From: Oscillospiraceae bacterium
Lineage (GTDB): Bacteria; Bacillota; Clostridia; Oscillospirales; Oscillospiraceae
Length of the DNA: 8,205 nucleotides
Direction: 5' to 3'
Assembly (NCBI GenBank): GCA_017480395.1
Contig: JAFVAS010000040.1
Span: forward strand, 1-8,205
Shown here: positions 1 to 6,562 of the stretch, piece by piece
Numbering within the stretch: the stretch's first letter is position 1
Layout: each line of letters starts with the position of its first letter
Made by a program: the position numbers and the translations under genes
The notes under the pieces: model-generated
What the model was told of the DNA's origin: nothing
Database searches by the model: none
The model's input: only the letters and a program-made list of their open reading frames with translations

Positions 1-149
1 TCTCCCTGATCGGCGAGGGGGTCTACGCCCTGCGAGGGGGCGCGCTGTCCGGTGGGGACGCGCTGTTCTGCCTCGGTGCGGCGGTGCTGGCCGCCTGCGG
101 CGTCATACTGTTAATTAAACGGAGGAGCCTTGAAACACGAAAGGGGTAA
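1..149 (+). CDS. C-terminus of an integral membrane protein (5' partial)
   Basis: An open frame enters from the left edge (first full codon at base 3) and ends at TAA 147-149, giving 48 residues. The segment ALFCLGAAVLAACGVILLI is a clear membrane helix. It is followed by the basic tail KRRSLETRKG, which by the positive-inside rule places the C-terminus in the cytoplasm. This shape fits the last helix of a transporter such as an MFS permease, but too little is present to name a family. The stop lies 60 bases before the binding-protein start and no terminator is visible between them, so read-through into the transporter operon is possible. The reading frame and helix are seen; the family is a guess. 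Confidence 0.6.
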   Translation, partial: SLIGEGVYALRGGALSGGDALFCLGAAVLAACGVILLIKRRSLETRKG

Positions 150-195
150 CGCTGTCTCGTGGATCAAACCCGCTCTTGCGTTTAAAAAAATTTAT

Positions 196-201
196 AGGAG
201 G
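196..201 (+). promoter_or_regulatory. Ribosome binding site of the substrate-binding protein gene
   Basis: AGGAGG lies 8 bases before ATG 210-212, a near-ideal Shine-Dalgarno site preceded by an A/T-rich stretch (181-196). No convincing -35/-10 pair is visible in the 60-base gap 150-209. The promoter therefore lies further upstream, is inside the preceding gene, or is too weak to recognise. Confidence 0.85.
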
Positions 202-209
202 AATCCATC

Positions 210-2564
210 ATGCGCAAATTGTCCAAGCTTCTTGCTCTGCTTCTGGCGCTGACCATGGTCGTTTCCCTCGCTGCCTGCGGTAGCAGCAGCGGCAACACGT
301 CCGCGGCGCCCGCTGAGCCGGGAGCAACTTCCGACGCGGCTGAGCCGGCTCCCGCCGATTCCGCCGAGCCCACCGACACGGCGGAACCCGCCCCCACCAG
401 CGACCCCAACACCCCGCTGGTCGTCGGCTACTCTCCCTTCAACAGCAAGTTCTCCCCCTTCTTCTCTGAGACGGCTTATGACCAGGACGCCTCGGCCATG
501 ACTCAGCTCGCTCTGCTGACCAGTGACCGTACCGGCGCCGTCATCGAGAAGGGCATCAACGGCGAGACCGTCAACTACAACGGCACCGACTATACCTACT
601 ATGGTCCTGCCGACCTGACCATCACCGAGAATGACGACGGCACCGTCTTCTATGATTTCACCCTGCGTGACGATCTGAAGTTCTCCGACGGCGAGCCCCT
701 CACCATCGACGACGTCATCTTCTCCATGTATGTCCTCTGCGACCCCACCTATGACGGCAGCAGCACCCTGTTCGCTCAGCCCATCCTGGGCATCGATGAG
801 TATCGCTCCGGCATGGACACCCTGCTGAACCTGCTGTTCGCCGCGGGCCGCGACAACACCGACTTCACCTTCTGGGACGAGGCCACTCAGACCGAGTTCT
901 GGGGCAAGTATGACGCCGCCACCACCGCCCTGGCTCAGGAGATCGTTGACTACTGCGTCGGCGCGGGCTACAACGAGGAAGGCGACATCACCGGCGCCGC
1001 CGCCAACTGGGGCTTTGGCATTCCCGAGAACGGCACCATCGAGGACTTCGCCGCCGCTCTGGAAGAGGCCTATGGCGCCGACGTGGCCGGCATGATCAGC
1101 ACCGAGAACGCCGGCTCCTCCGTGGACGACCTGTTCCCCGGCCTGGAGCAGTACTCCGGCGCTGGTATCGAGACCGGCGAGTCCGCCCCCAATATCGAGG
1201 GCATCCAGAAGATCGACGACTACAACCTGCGCGTCGTTCTGACCCAGGTGGACGCCACCGCCATCTATCAGCTGGGCGTCAACATCGCCCCCCTGCACTA
1301 CTATGGCGATGCCTCCCTGTTTGACTATGACAACAACTCCTTCGGCTTCCCGAAGGGCGATCTGAGCAGCGTCCGCGCCAAGACCACCCAGCCCATGGGC
1401 GCTGGCCCCTACAAGTTCCTGAAGTTCGAGAACGGCGTCATCAACTATGAGGCCAACGAGTACTACTTCAAGGGCGAGCCCAAGACCAAGTACATCAACT
1501 TCCAGCAGTGCACCACCGATGATGACAAGCTCAACGGCGTCACCACCGGCACCATCGACATCACCGATCCTTCCTTCTCCAACGACACCATCGCTGCCAT
1601 CGAGGCGGCCAACGGCGGTGAGCTGGACGGCGCTGTCGTCACCACCAACACCGTGGACAACCTGGGCTACGGCTACATCGGCATGAACGCCAATGTCACC
1701 AACGTGGGCGGCGATCCCTCCTCCGAGGCTTCCAAGAACCTGCGCCGTGCCTTCGCCACCATCTTCTGCGTCTATCGTGACGTGGCCATCGACTCCTACT
1801 ATGGCGACCGCGCCTCCGTCATCAACTATCCCATCTCCAACACCTCCTGGGCGGCTCCCCGTCCGGCCGATGACGGCTATCGCATCGCCTTCTCCGTTGA
1901 CGCCGAGGGCAACGACATCTACACCTCCGGCATGTCCGACGAGGAGAAGTACGCCGCCGCTCTGGAGGCCTCTCTGGGCTTCTTCGAGGCCGCCGGCTAC
2001 ACCGTCGAGGACGGCCAGCTGACCGCCGCTCCCGAGGGCGCTTCCCTGGAGTACACCTTCTGGATCCCCGCTGACGGCTCCGGCGACCACCCCGCCTTCA
2101 TGATCGTCAACGAGGCCAAGAACGCTCTGGCCACCATCGGCATGAACCTGATCATCAAGGATCTGACCAACTCCTCCGAGCTGTGGGATGCCCTGGACGC
2201 CCAGCAGGTCGCCATGTGGGCCGCCGCCTGGGGCGCCACCGTCGATCCCGATATGTCTCAGATCTACTTCTCCGGCGATGACACCCACGCCGCCGGCGGC
2301 TCCAACTATGAGTACGCCATCGACGATCCCGAGCTGAACCAGCTGATCCTGGACGCCCGTGCCTCCACCGATCAGGCGTATCGTAAGGCGATGTACAAGG
2401 CCTGCCTGGACATCATCATTGACTGGGCGGTCGAGGTTCCCACCTATCAGCGCCAGAACGCCATCATCTTCAGCACCGAGCGGGTGAATATGGACACCGT
2501 TACCCCCGACATCACCACCTTCTACGGCTGGATGAGCGAGATCGAGAACACGGTCCTGAACTAA
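210..2564 (+). CDS. ABC transporter substrate-binding lipoprotein, peptide/nickel (SBP_bac_5) family, enlarged
   Basis: This is the extracytoplasmic receptor of the importer encoded downstream; it binds a peptide-like ligand and docks on the permeases. The 784-residue product starts with a lipoprotein signal: basic MRK, a hydrophobic core, and lipobox L-A-A-C with Cys23 as the lipidated residue. An Ala/Pro/Glu/Ser/Thr-rich linker (about 24-68) follows. Family hallmarks are the FTLRDDLKFSDGEPLTIDD segment (150-168) before a helix that begins VIFSMY, and a GAGPYKFLKFENG segment (397-409) followed by NEYYFKGEP (416-424). Typical members have 500-600 residues. The excess lies mainly at about 196-330, a mostly acidic, partly helical insertion before the conserved I-x-K-I-D-D-Y-N-L-R-V-V-L strand (332-344). 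The start is fixed by AGGAGG 8 bases upstream. It is the first gene of the operon. The ligand cannot be read from sequence: dipeptide, oligopeptide, nickel or another small molecule are all possible. Family certain; substrate unknown. Confidence 0.93.
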   Translation: MRKLSKLLALLLALTMVVSLAACGSSSGNTSAAPAEPGATSDAAEPAPADSAEPTDTAEPAPTSDPNTPLVVGYSPFNSKFSPFFSETAYDQDASAMTQLALLTSDRTGAVIEKGINGETVNYNGTDYTYYGPADLTITENDDGTVFYDFTLRDDLKFSDGEPLTIDDVIFSMYVLCDPTYDGSSTLFAQPILGIDEYRSGMDTLLNLLFAAGRDNTDFTFWDEATQTEFWGKYDAATTALAQEIVDYCVGAGYNEEGDITGAAANWGFGIPENGTIEDFAAALEEAYGADVAGMISTENAGSSVDDLFPGLEQYSGAGIETGESAPNIEGIQKIDDYNLRVVLTQVDATAIYQLGVNIAPLHYYGDASLFDYDNNSFGFPKGDLSSVRAKTTQPMGAGPYKFLKFENGVINYEANEYYFKGEPKTKYINFQQCTTDDDKLNGVTTGTIDITDPSFSNDTIAAIEAANGGELDGAVVTTNTVDNLGYGYIGMNANVTNVGGDPSSEASKNLRRAFATIFCVYRDVAIDSYYGDRASVINYPISNTSWAAPRPADDGYRIAFSVDAEGNDIYTSGMSDEEKYAAALEASLGFFEAAGYTVEDGQLTAAPEGASLEYTFWIPADGSGDHPAFMIVNEAKNALATIGMNLIIKDLTNSSELWDALDAQQVAMWAAAWGATVDPDMSQIYFSGDDTHAAGGSNYEYAIDDPELNQLILDARASTDQAYRKAMYKACLDIIIDWAVEVPTYQRQNAIIFSTERVNMDTVTPDITTFYGWMSEIENTVLN

Positions 2565-2601
2565 CCCCTTGACCGCGGTTCTTCCGTAACTGAACCAACG
2601 G

Positions 2602-2641
2602 GTCCGGAACCCCTGCGGCGCAAGCCGCGGGGGCTCCGGAC
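2602..2641 (+). promoter_or_regulatory. Strong stem-loop after the binding-protein gene (mRNA stabiliser or attenuator)
   Basis: Bases 2602-2619 pair with 2624-2641 in an 18-bp GC-rich stem with one A-C mismatch (2609/2634) and one U-G pair (2614/2629). The loop GCAA (2620-2623) is a GNRA tetraloop. It starts 37 bases after the stop. No T run follows (the next bases are GACACAATG), so it is not a standard intrinsic terminator. It more likely protects the 3' end of a processed binding-protein mRNA, or acts as a partial transcription barrier, so the receptor is made in excess over the permeases. The structure is read directly; the role is inferred from other binding-protein-dependent ABC operons. 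Confidence 0.75.
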
Positions 2642-2651
2642 GACACAATGC

Positions 2652-2705
2652 CTGCCGTATATCCGCGGACGATGGGGCAGTCCATTGTCTGCGGATATAC
2701 GGCAG
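2652..2705 (+). repeat. Near-perfect inverted repeat forming a 24-bp stem-loop
   Basis: Bases 2652-2675 pair with 2682-2705 over 24 bp, leaving a 6-base loop (GGCAGT). All positions pair; two are G-U (2667/2690 and 2671/2686). It lies 10 bases after the first stem-loop. A short TTTT (2711-2714) follows, but 5 bases beyond the stem, so it would be a poor terminator. With its neighbour it forms a double barrier between receptor and permease genes. It could be an RNA element or a member of a dispersed intergenic palindrome family. No second copy is visible in this window. Confidence 0.75.
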
Positions 2706-2840
2706 TACGGTTTTCATCCCATTCGGAGAGATCGGAATCCTGCGCCCCCTCCCCCGGGAGGTACGGCGAGAGAGATTATTTCGCTTCGCCGCTTCAACGC
2801 ATTCCAGTGCCGGAGCAGCGAAGGATCGGAGGGTATGCTC
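2706..2840 (+). other. Untranslated leader upstream of the permease B gene
   Basis: About 135 bases between the second stem-loop and the permease start hold no convincing gene or promoter. An in-frame extension of the permease frame back to 2685 would add a Pro/Arg-rich stretch unlike any permease N-terminus and runs into the stem-loop, so it is untranslated here. CCTCCC (2748-2753) can pair with GGGAGG (2756-2761) in a tight hairpin. Alternatively, CCCTCC (2747-2752) is complementary to the downstream Shine-Dalgarno site. Confidence 0.5.
2828..2833 (+). promoter_or_regulatory. Ribosome binding site that selects the GTG start of permease B
   Basis: GGAGGG ends at 2833. The in-frame ATG at 2835 is only 1 base away, too close for initiation. 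The in-frame GTG at 2841-2843 is 7 bases away, the ideal distance, so GTG is the likely start. Confidence 0.7.
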
Positions 2841-3827
2841 GTGCATAAATATATTATCAAACGAATTCTTTTGTCGATCGTCATCTTTTTCTTCGTGATG
2901 CTGATCATCTACGCCCTGATGCGCTGTCTTCCCACGTCCTATATCGAGAACGTGGCCCGGGCCAAGTCCCAGCAGCCGGGCTCCAAGAGCTATGAGGAGT
3001 GGATGGCCCAGCTGACCGCCATGTACAACATGGACAAGGGCATCCTGGCCGGCTTCTTCTACTGGCTGGGCGACTTCTTCCGGGGCAACTTCGGCGACAG
3101 CTGGTATTACACCGTCCCCGTCATCGAGGAGTTCCACGACACCATCTGGCTGTCCTTCGTCATGGGCCTCATCACCATGTTCTTCGAGATCATCATCGCC
3201 ATCCCCCTGGGCATCATCGCCGCCACCAAGCAGTACTCCCGCACGGATTACACCATATCCGTCGTGGCCCTGGCCGGCATCTCCCTGCCCACCTTCTTCT
3301 TCGCGTCGCTGCTGAAGCTGCTGTTCTCCGTCAAGCTGGGCTGGTTCGACCTCTTCGGCCTGGTGGGGCGCAACTACAACCAGCTCTCCGCCTGGGGACA
3401 GTTCCTGGACAAGGCCAACCACCTCTTCCTTCCCTGTCTCACCCTGGTGGTCATCAGCATCGGATCCCTGATGCGTTACACCCGCACCAACATGCTGGAG
3501 GTGCTCAACGCCGACTACATCCGCACCGCCCGCGCCAAGGGCCTGAGCGAGCGGAAGGTCATCTATCACCATGCCTTCCGCAACACCCTCATCCCCCTGG
3601 TCACCATCGTCGGCGGCTCCCTGCCCGGCCTGTTCTCCGGCGCCCTGATCACCGAGACGCTGTTCTCCATCCCCGGCATCGGCTACGCCTCCTACCACGC
3701 CATGGTCAGCGGAGACATTCCCTTCTCCATGTTCTACCTGGCGTTCCTGGCCATTCTGACCCTGCTGGGCAACCTGATCTCCGACATTCTGTACGCCGTG
3801 GTCGATCCGCGGGTACGCATCGCGTAA
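2841..3827 (+). CDS. oppB: Peptide ABC transporter permease, DppB/OppB family
   Basis: This is one of the two membrane subunits forming the translocation channel. From GTG 2841 the product has 328 residues, normal for the family. The N-terminus HKYIIKRILLSIVIFFF leads directly into helix 1, as is usual for DppB/OppB. Six helices are visible at about 8-30, 100-125, 137-162, 193-212, 252-275 and 297-320, with an outside loop (31-99) between the first two. The cytoplasmic EAA-type coupling motif is at 225-252 (RTARAKGLSERK followed by HHAFRNTLIP). The C-terminus DPRVRIA matches the usual family ending. An upstream ATG at 2835 adds two codons but is too close to GGAGGG; longer forms from 2685 would add an implausible Pro/Arg-rich leader. 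The next permease starts 18 bases after its stop. DppB and OppB cannot be separated from sequence alone, so the symbol denotes the family position. Confidence 0.92.
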   Translation: MHKYIIKRILLSIVIFFFVMLIIYALMRCLPTSYIENVARAKSQQPGSKSYEEWMAQLTAMYNMDKGILAGFFYWLGDFFRGNFGDSWYYTVPVIEEFHDTIWLSFVMGLITMFFEIIIAIPLGIIAATKQYSRTDYTISVVALAGISLPTFFFASLLKLLFSVKLGWFDLFGLVGRNYNQLSAWGQFLDKANHLFLPCLTLVVISIGSLMRYTRTNMLEVLNADYIRTARAKGLSERKVIYHHAFRNTLIPLVTIVGGSLPGLFSGALITETLFSIPGIGYASYHAMVSGDIPFSMFYLAFLAILTLLGNLISDILYAVVDPRVRIA

Positions 3828-3845
3828 GAGGGGAGGCGGAATACA

Positions 3846-5399
3846 ATGAGTGAAAACGAAACCAAGAACACCTCCCCCGAGAACGAAGAGGTTCAGTACT
3901 CCCTGAACGACGACCGCCGCGTCAAGGTCCTCTCCCCCGGTGCCATGGTCGCCAAGCGCTTCTTCCGCAACCGGATCGCCGTGGTGGGCCTGTCCATCCT
4001 GGCGTTTATGTTCCTCTTCTCCTTCCTGGGCGGCATCATCACCCCCTACACCGAGGACGAGCAGTTCTACCGCTCCGAGTACCTGAACAAGGAGTACGCC
4101 GGCGTGGTGCAGAACGTGGACTTCCGCTTCGTCTCCGCCGAGGGACAGGATCTGGGCAGCGTCCTGCAGGCCCAGGTCGTGCTGGCCACCCAGCGGGGCA
4201 ACGACTCCTTCACCTATCGGGACGTGGACTACCAGGTCATCGAGGAGGGCACCGACTTCTACCGCGTCACCCTGGCCGACGGCACCACGCTGGGCATCGC
4301 CTATAAGGATATTGTGAACTCCAGCGTGGAGGGTGCCAAGATCTCCTACGACTTCTACTACAACGCCCTGCTGGCCTACACCAACGAAAGTGGCAGCTTC
4401 TCCGCCGACGGCAAGGAGTTCACCATCGATGAAAACGGCGTGGTCAGCGACGGCAGCAATGAGGTGGCCTTCATCAGCCGCTATGTCGTCCAGCCCATCA
4501 TGTCCGACGTCTTCCTCTCCCGGGACTTCCAGGAGATGCTGATCGTCTGCCTGGAGGACGGGCAGGACACCTTCACCTACACCGACGAGAACGGCGAGAC
4601 CGCCGAGTACTCCATCTCCTACCGTCCCGACGTCAAGAACTGGTCCGTCCGTCAGCAGACCGAGACCCGGATCTATGACACCTACGCCGCCCCCAGCGCC
4701 AAGCACTGGCTGGGCACCGACCGCAACGGCATGGACATGATGACCCGCCTGATGTACGGTGGCCGGGTGTCCCTGATCATCGGCTTCATCGTTGAGATCA
4801 TCAGCACCGTCCTGGGCATCATCATGGGCGGCCTGGCCGGATATTTCGGCCACTGGGTGGACAACCTGATCATGCGTATCGTCGATATTTTCTACTGCAT
4901 CCCCTCCATGCCCATCATCATCATCCTGGGCGCGGCCATGGACGCCATGAGCGTCGATCCCCAGATCCGTATGCTCTACCTGATGCTGATCCTCGGCTTC
5001 CTGGGCTGGCCCGGCATGGCCCGCCTCATCCGCGGCCAGATCCTCTCCCTGCGGGAGCAGGAGTTCATGACCGCCACCGAGGCCTGCGGCATCAGCGTCT
5101 CCCGCCGCATCTTCAAGCACCTGGTGCCCAACGTCATCCCCCAGATCATCGTCTCCGTCAGTATGGGCATCGGCGGCACCATCCTCACCGAGGCCACCCT
5201 GAGCTTCCTGGGCCTGGGCGTCAAGTTCCCCTTCGCCTCCTGGGGCAACATTATCAACGACGTGAACAATACCTTCGTTCTGACGACGTATTGGTTCATC
5301 TGGATTCCTGCGGGTCTGCTGCTGCTGCTGACCGTGCTCGCCTTCAACCTGGTGGGCGACGGCCTGCGCGACGCATTCGACCCCAAGATGAAGCGGTAA
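3846..5399 (+). CDS. oppC: Peptide ABC transporter permease, DppC/OppC family, with a large extracytoplasmic insertion
   Basis: This is the second channel-forming permease, partner of the preceding subunit. The 517-residue product has a cytoplasmic N-terminus with the OppC-type lead SPGAMVAKRFFRNRIAVVGL (30-49) and helix 1 at about 43-65. Family members normally continue after a short loop to the motif HWLGTDRNGMDMMTRLMYGG (287-306). Here about 210 extra residues (about 71-280) intervene, on the outer face by topology. The rest is canonical: helices at about 307-332, 341-365, 375-396, 430-455 and 483-505, the EAA coupling loop (EFMTATEACGISVSRRIFKH, 406-425), and the ending GDGLRDAFDPKMKR. 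The insertion is acidic, probably beta-rich, and has two similar blocks (GNDSFTYRD at 118-126 and GQDTFTYTD at 239-247). No membrane helix is evident in it. ATG 3846 follows GGGGAGG (3830-3836 region) by 9 bases. Family is certain; the role of the insertion is unknown, perhaps contact with the enlarged binding protein. Confidence 0.93.
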   Translation: MSENETKNTSPENEEVQYSLNDDRRVKVLSPGAMVAKRFFRNRIAVVGLSILAFMFLFSFLGGIITPYTEDEQFYRSEYLNKEYAGVVQNVDFRFVSAEGQDLGSVLQAQVVLATQRGNDSFTYRDVDYQVIEEGTDFYRVTLADGTTLGIAYKDIVNSSVEGAKISYDFYYNALLAYTNESGSFSADGKEFTIDENGVVSDGSNEVAFISRYVVQPIMSDVFLSRDFQEMLIVCLEDGQDTFTYTDENGETAEYSISYRPDVKNWSVRQQTETRIYDTYAAPSAKHWLGTDRNGMDMMTRLMYGGRVSLIIGFIVEIISTVLGIIMGGLAGYFGHWVDNLIMRIVDIFYCIPSMPIIIILGAAMDAMSVDPQIRMLYLMLILGFLGWPGMARLIRGQILSLREQEFMTATEACGISVSRRIFKHLVPNVIPQIIVSVSMGIGGTILTEATLSFLGLGVKFPFASWGNIINDVNNTFVLTTYWFIWIPAGLLLLLTVLAFNLVGDGLRDAFDPKMKR

Positions 5400-5412
5400 G
5401 GAGGGCGCAATC

Positions 5413-6561
5413 ATGGCAAAAAAGAAAGCGGAAGGCTATCTCTCCGCCCGGGAATCCCGGCGCATCTCCCGCGAGAACCGCAAAATCACCAACGCATACG
5501 AGAAGCAGCGCAAGCGCAAGAACGTGCCGGAGAACGAATACCTCACCACGATGCGTGACCCCAACAACGCCGTGGAATTTGACAACCTGCACACCTATTT
5601 CTTCACCGACGCCGGCACGGTCAAGGCGGTGGACGGCGTCAGCTTCGAGGTGCCCATCGGCAAGACCGTGGGCGTCGTGGGCGAGTCCGGCTGCGGCAAG
5701 TCGGTCACCAGCCTCTCTCTGATGCAGCTGCTCCAGCGGCCCCAGGGCCAGGTGGTGGACGGCGCGATCCGTCTGAATCTGGGCGACAAGGCCTATGACG
5801 TCACCCGTACCCCCAACGAGGTGCTGCAGAAGCTGCGGGGACACTACGTCTCCATGATCTTCCAGGAGCCCATGACCGCCCTGAACCCGGTGTTCCGCAT
5901 CGGCGACCAGATCAACGAGGTCATTGAGCTCCACGACGGCGAGGGACAGAGCGCAGAGGACATCAAAAAGCGCACCATCGGCCTGCTGGAGATGGTGGGC
6001 ATCGCCAACTCCGAGGGTGTCTACTCCATGTTCCCCCACGAGCTCTCCGGCGGTATGCGGCAGCGCGTGGTCATCGCCATGGCCCTGGCCTGCAACCCCA
6101 AGGTCATCATCGCCGACGAGCCCACCACCGCCCTGGACGTCACCATCCAGGCCCAGATCCTCGACCTGCTGCGGCAGCTGAAGAACCGCATCAACTCCTC
6201 CATCATGTTCATCACCCACGACCTGGGCGTCATCGCCGAGATGGCGGATTACGTCGTCGTCATGTACGCCGGCCGGGTCGTGGAGCGGGGCACCGCGGCG
6301 GACATCTTCCACCACCCCGCCCATCCCTACACCATTGGCCTGATGGCCTCCAAGCCGGTGGTCGGTAAGAAGATCGACAAGCTCTACTCCATCCCCGGCA
6401 AGGTACCCAACCCCATCAACATGCCCAACTACTGCTATTTCAAGGATCGCTGCGAAATGTGCGTGGACGGCTGCGACGGCGAGTATCCCTGCATGATCAG
6501 CCTGTCGGAGACCCACCAGGTGAGCTGCTACCGCTACTACGACGGGAAGGAGGAGAAATAA
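5413..6561 (+). CDS. oppD: Peptide ABC transporter ATP-binding protein, OppD/DppD family
   Basis: This is one of two cytoplasmic ATPases powering the importer. The 382-residue product has Walker A GESGCGKS (90-97), Q-loop Gln151, signature LSGGMRQ (211-217), Walker B VIIADEP (231-237) and switch His269, so all catalytic parts are present. The C-terminal oligo_HPY region begins near [10 protein letters not shown] (301-310). It carries Cys341, 347, 350, 354, 360 and 372, a pattern consistent with the Fe-S cluster reported in some DppD proteins. The ATPase domain begins near residue 53; the first 50 residues ([14 protein letters not shown], then KQRKRK) are a very basic extension not usual in the family. 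The start is supported by AAGGAGGG, which overlaps the stop of the preceding gene and lies 7 bases from ATG. Only 13 bases separate the two genes, indicating cotranscription and possible coupling. Confidence 0.93.
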   Translation: MAKKKAEGYLSARESRRISRENRKITNAYEKQRKRKNVPENEYLTTMRDPNNAVEFDNLHTYFFTDAGTVKAVDGVSFEVPIGKTVGVVGESGCGKSVTSLSLMQLLQRPQGQVVDGAIRLNLGDKAYDVTRTPNEVLQKLRGHYVSMIFQEPMTALNPVFRIGDQINEVIELHDGEGQSAEDIKKRTIGLLEMVGIANSEGVYSMFPHELSGGMRQRVVIAMALACNPKVIIADEPTTALDVTIQAQILDLLRQLKNRINSSIMFITHDLGVIAEMADYVVVMYAGRVVERGTAADIFHHPAHPYTIGLMASKPVVGKKIDKLYSIPGKVPNPINMPNYCYFKDRCEMCVDGCDGEYPCMISLSETHQVSCYRYYDGKEEK

Positions 6562-6562
6562 G

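Noticed and set aside
130..158. TTGAAA at 130-135 as a -35 box for the operon
   Set aside because: The hexamer 17 bases downstream (TGTCTC) matches the -10 consensus at only two positions, and other spacings are no better.
166..183. Weak inverted repeat between the first two genes
   Set aside because: The stem is short and bulged and is followed by A residues rather than T on the + strand, so it is not a terminator.
2602..2641. First intergenic stem-loop as a full intrinsic terminator
   Set aside because: It has no T run after the stem, and the downstream permease and ATPase genes have no visible promoter of their own, so transcription must pass through.
2648..2848. Small + strand open frame of 66 codons in the receptor-permease gap
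   Set aside because: Its start lies at the edge of the long stem-loop, there is no ribosome site, and it runs past the permease ribosome site in another frame. It is likely non-coding.
192..5414. A 1740-residue open frame on the minus strand
   Set aside because: It is codon-aligned with three well-supported + strand genes, and its product is a Gly/Asp/Val/His-rich low-complexity mirror of their codons. It has no recognisable domain and is best explained by codon bias.
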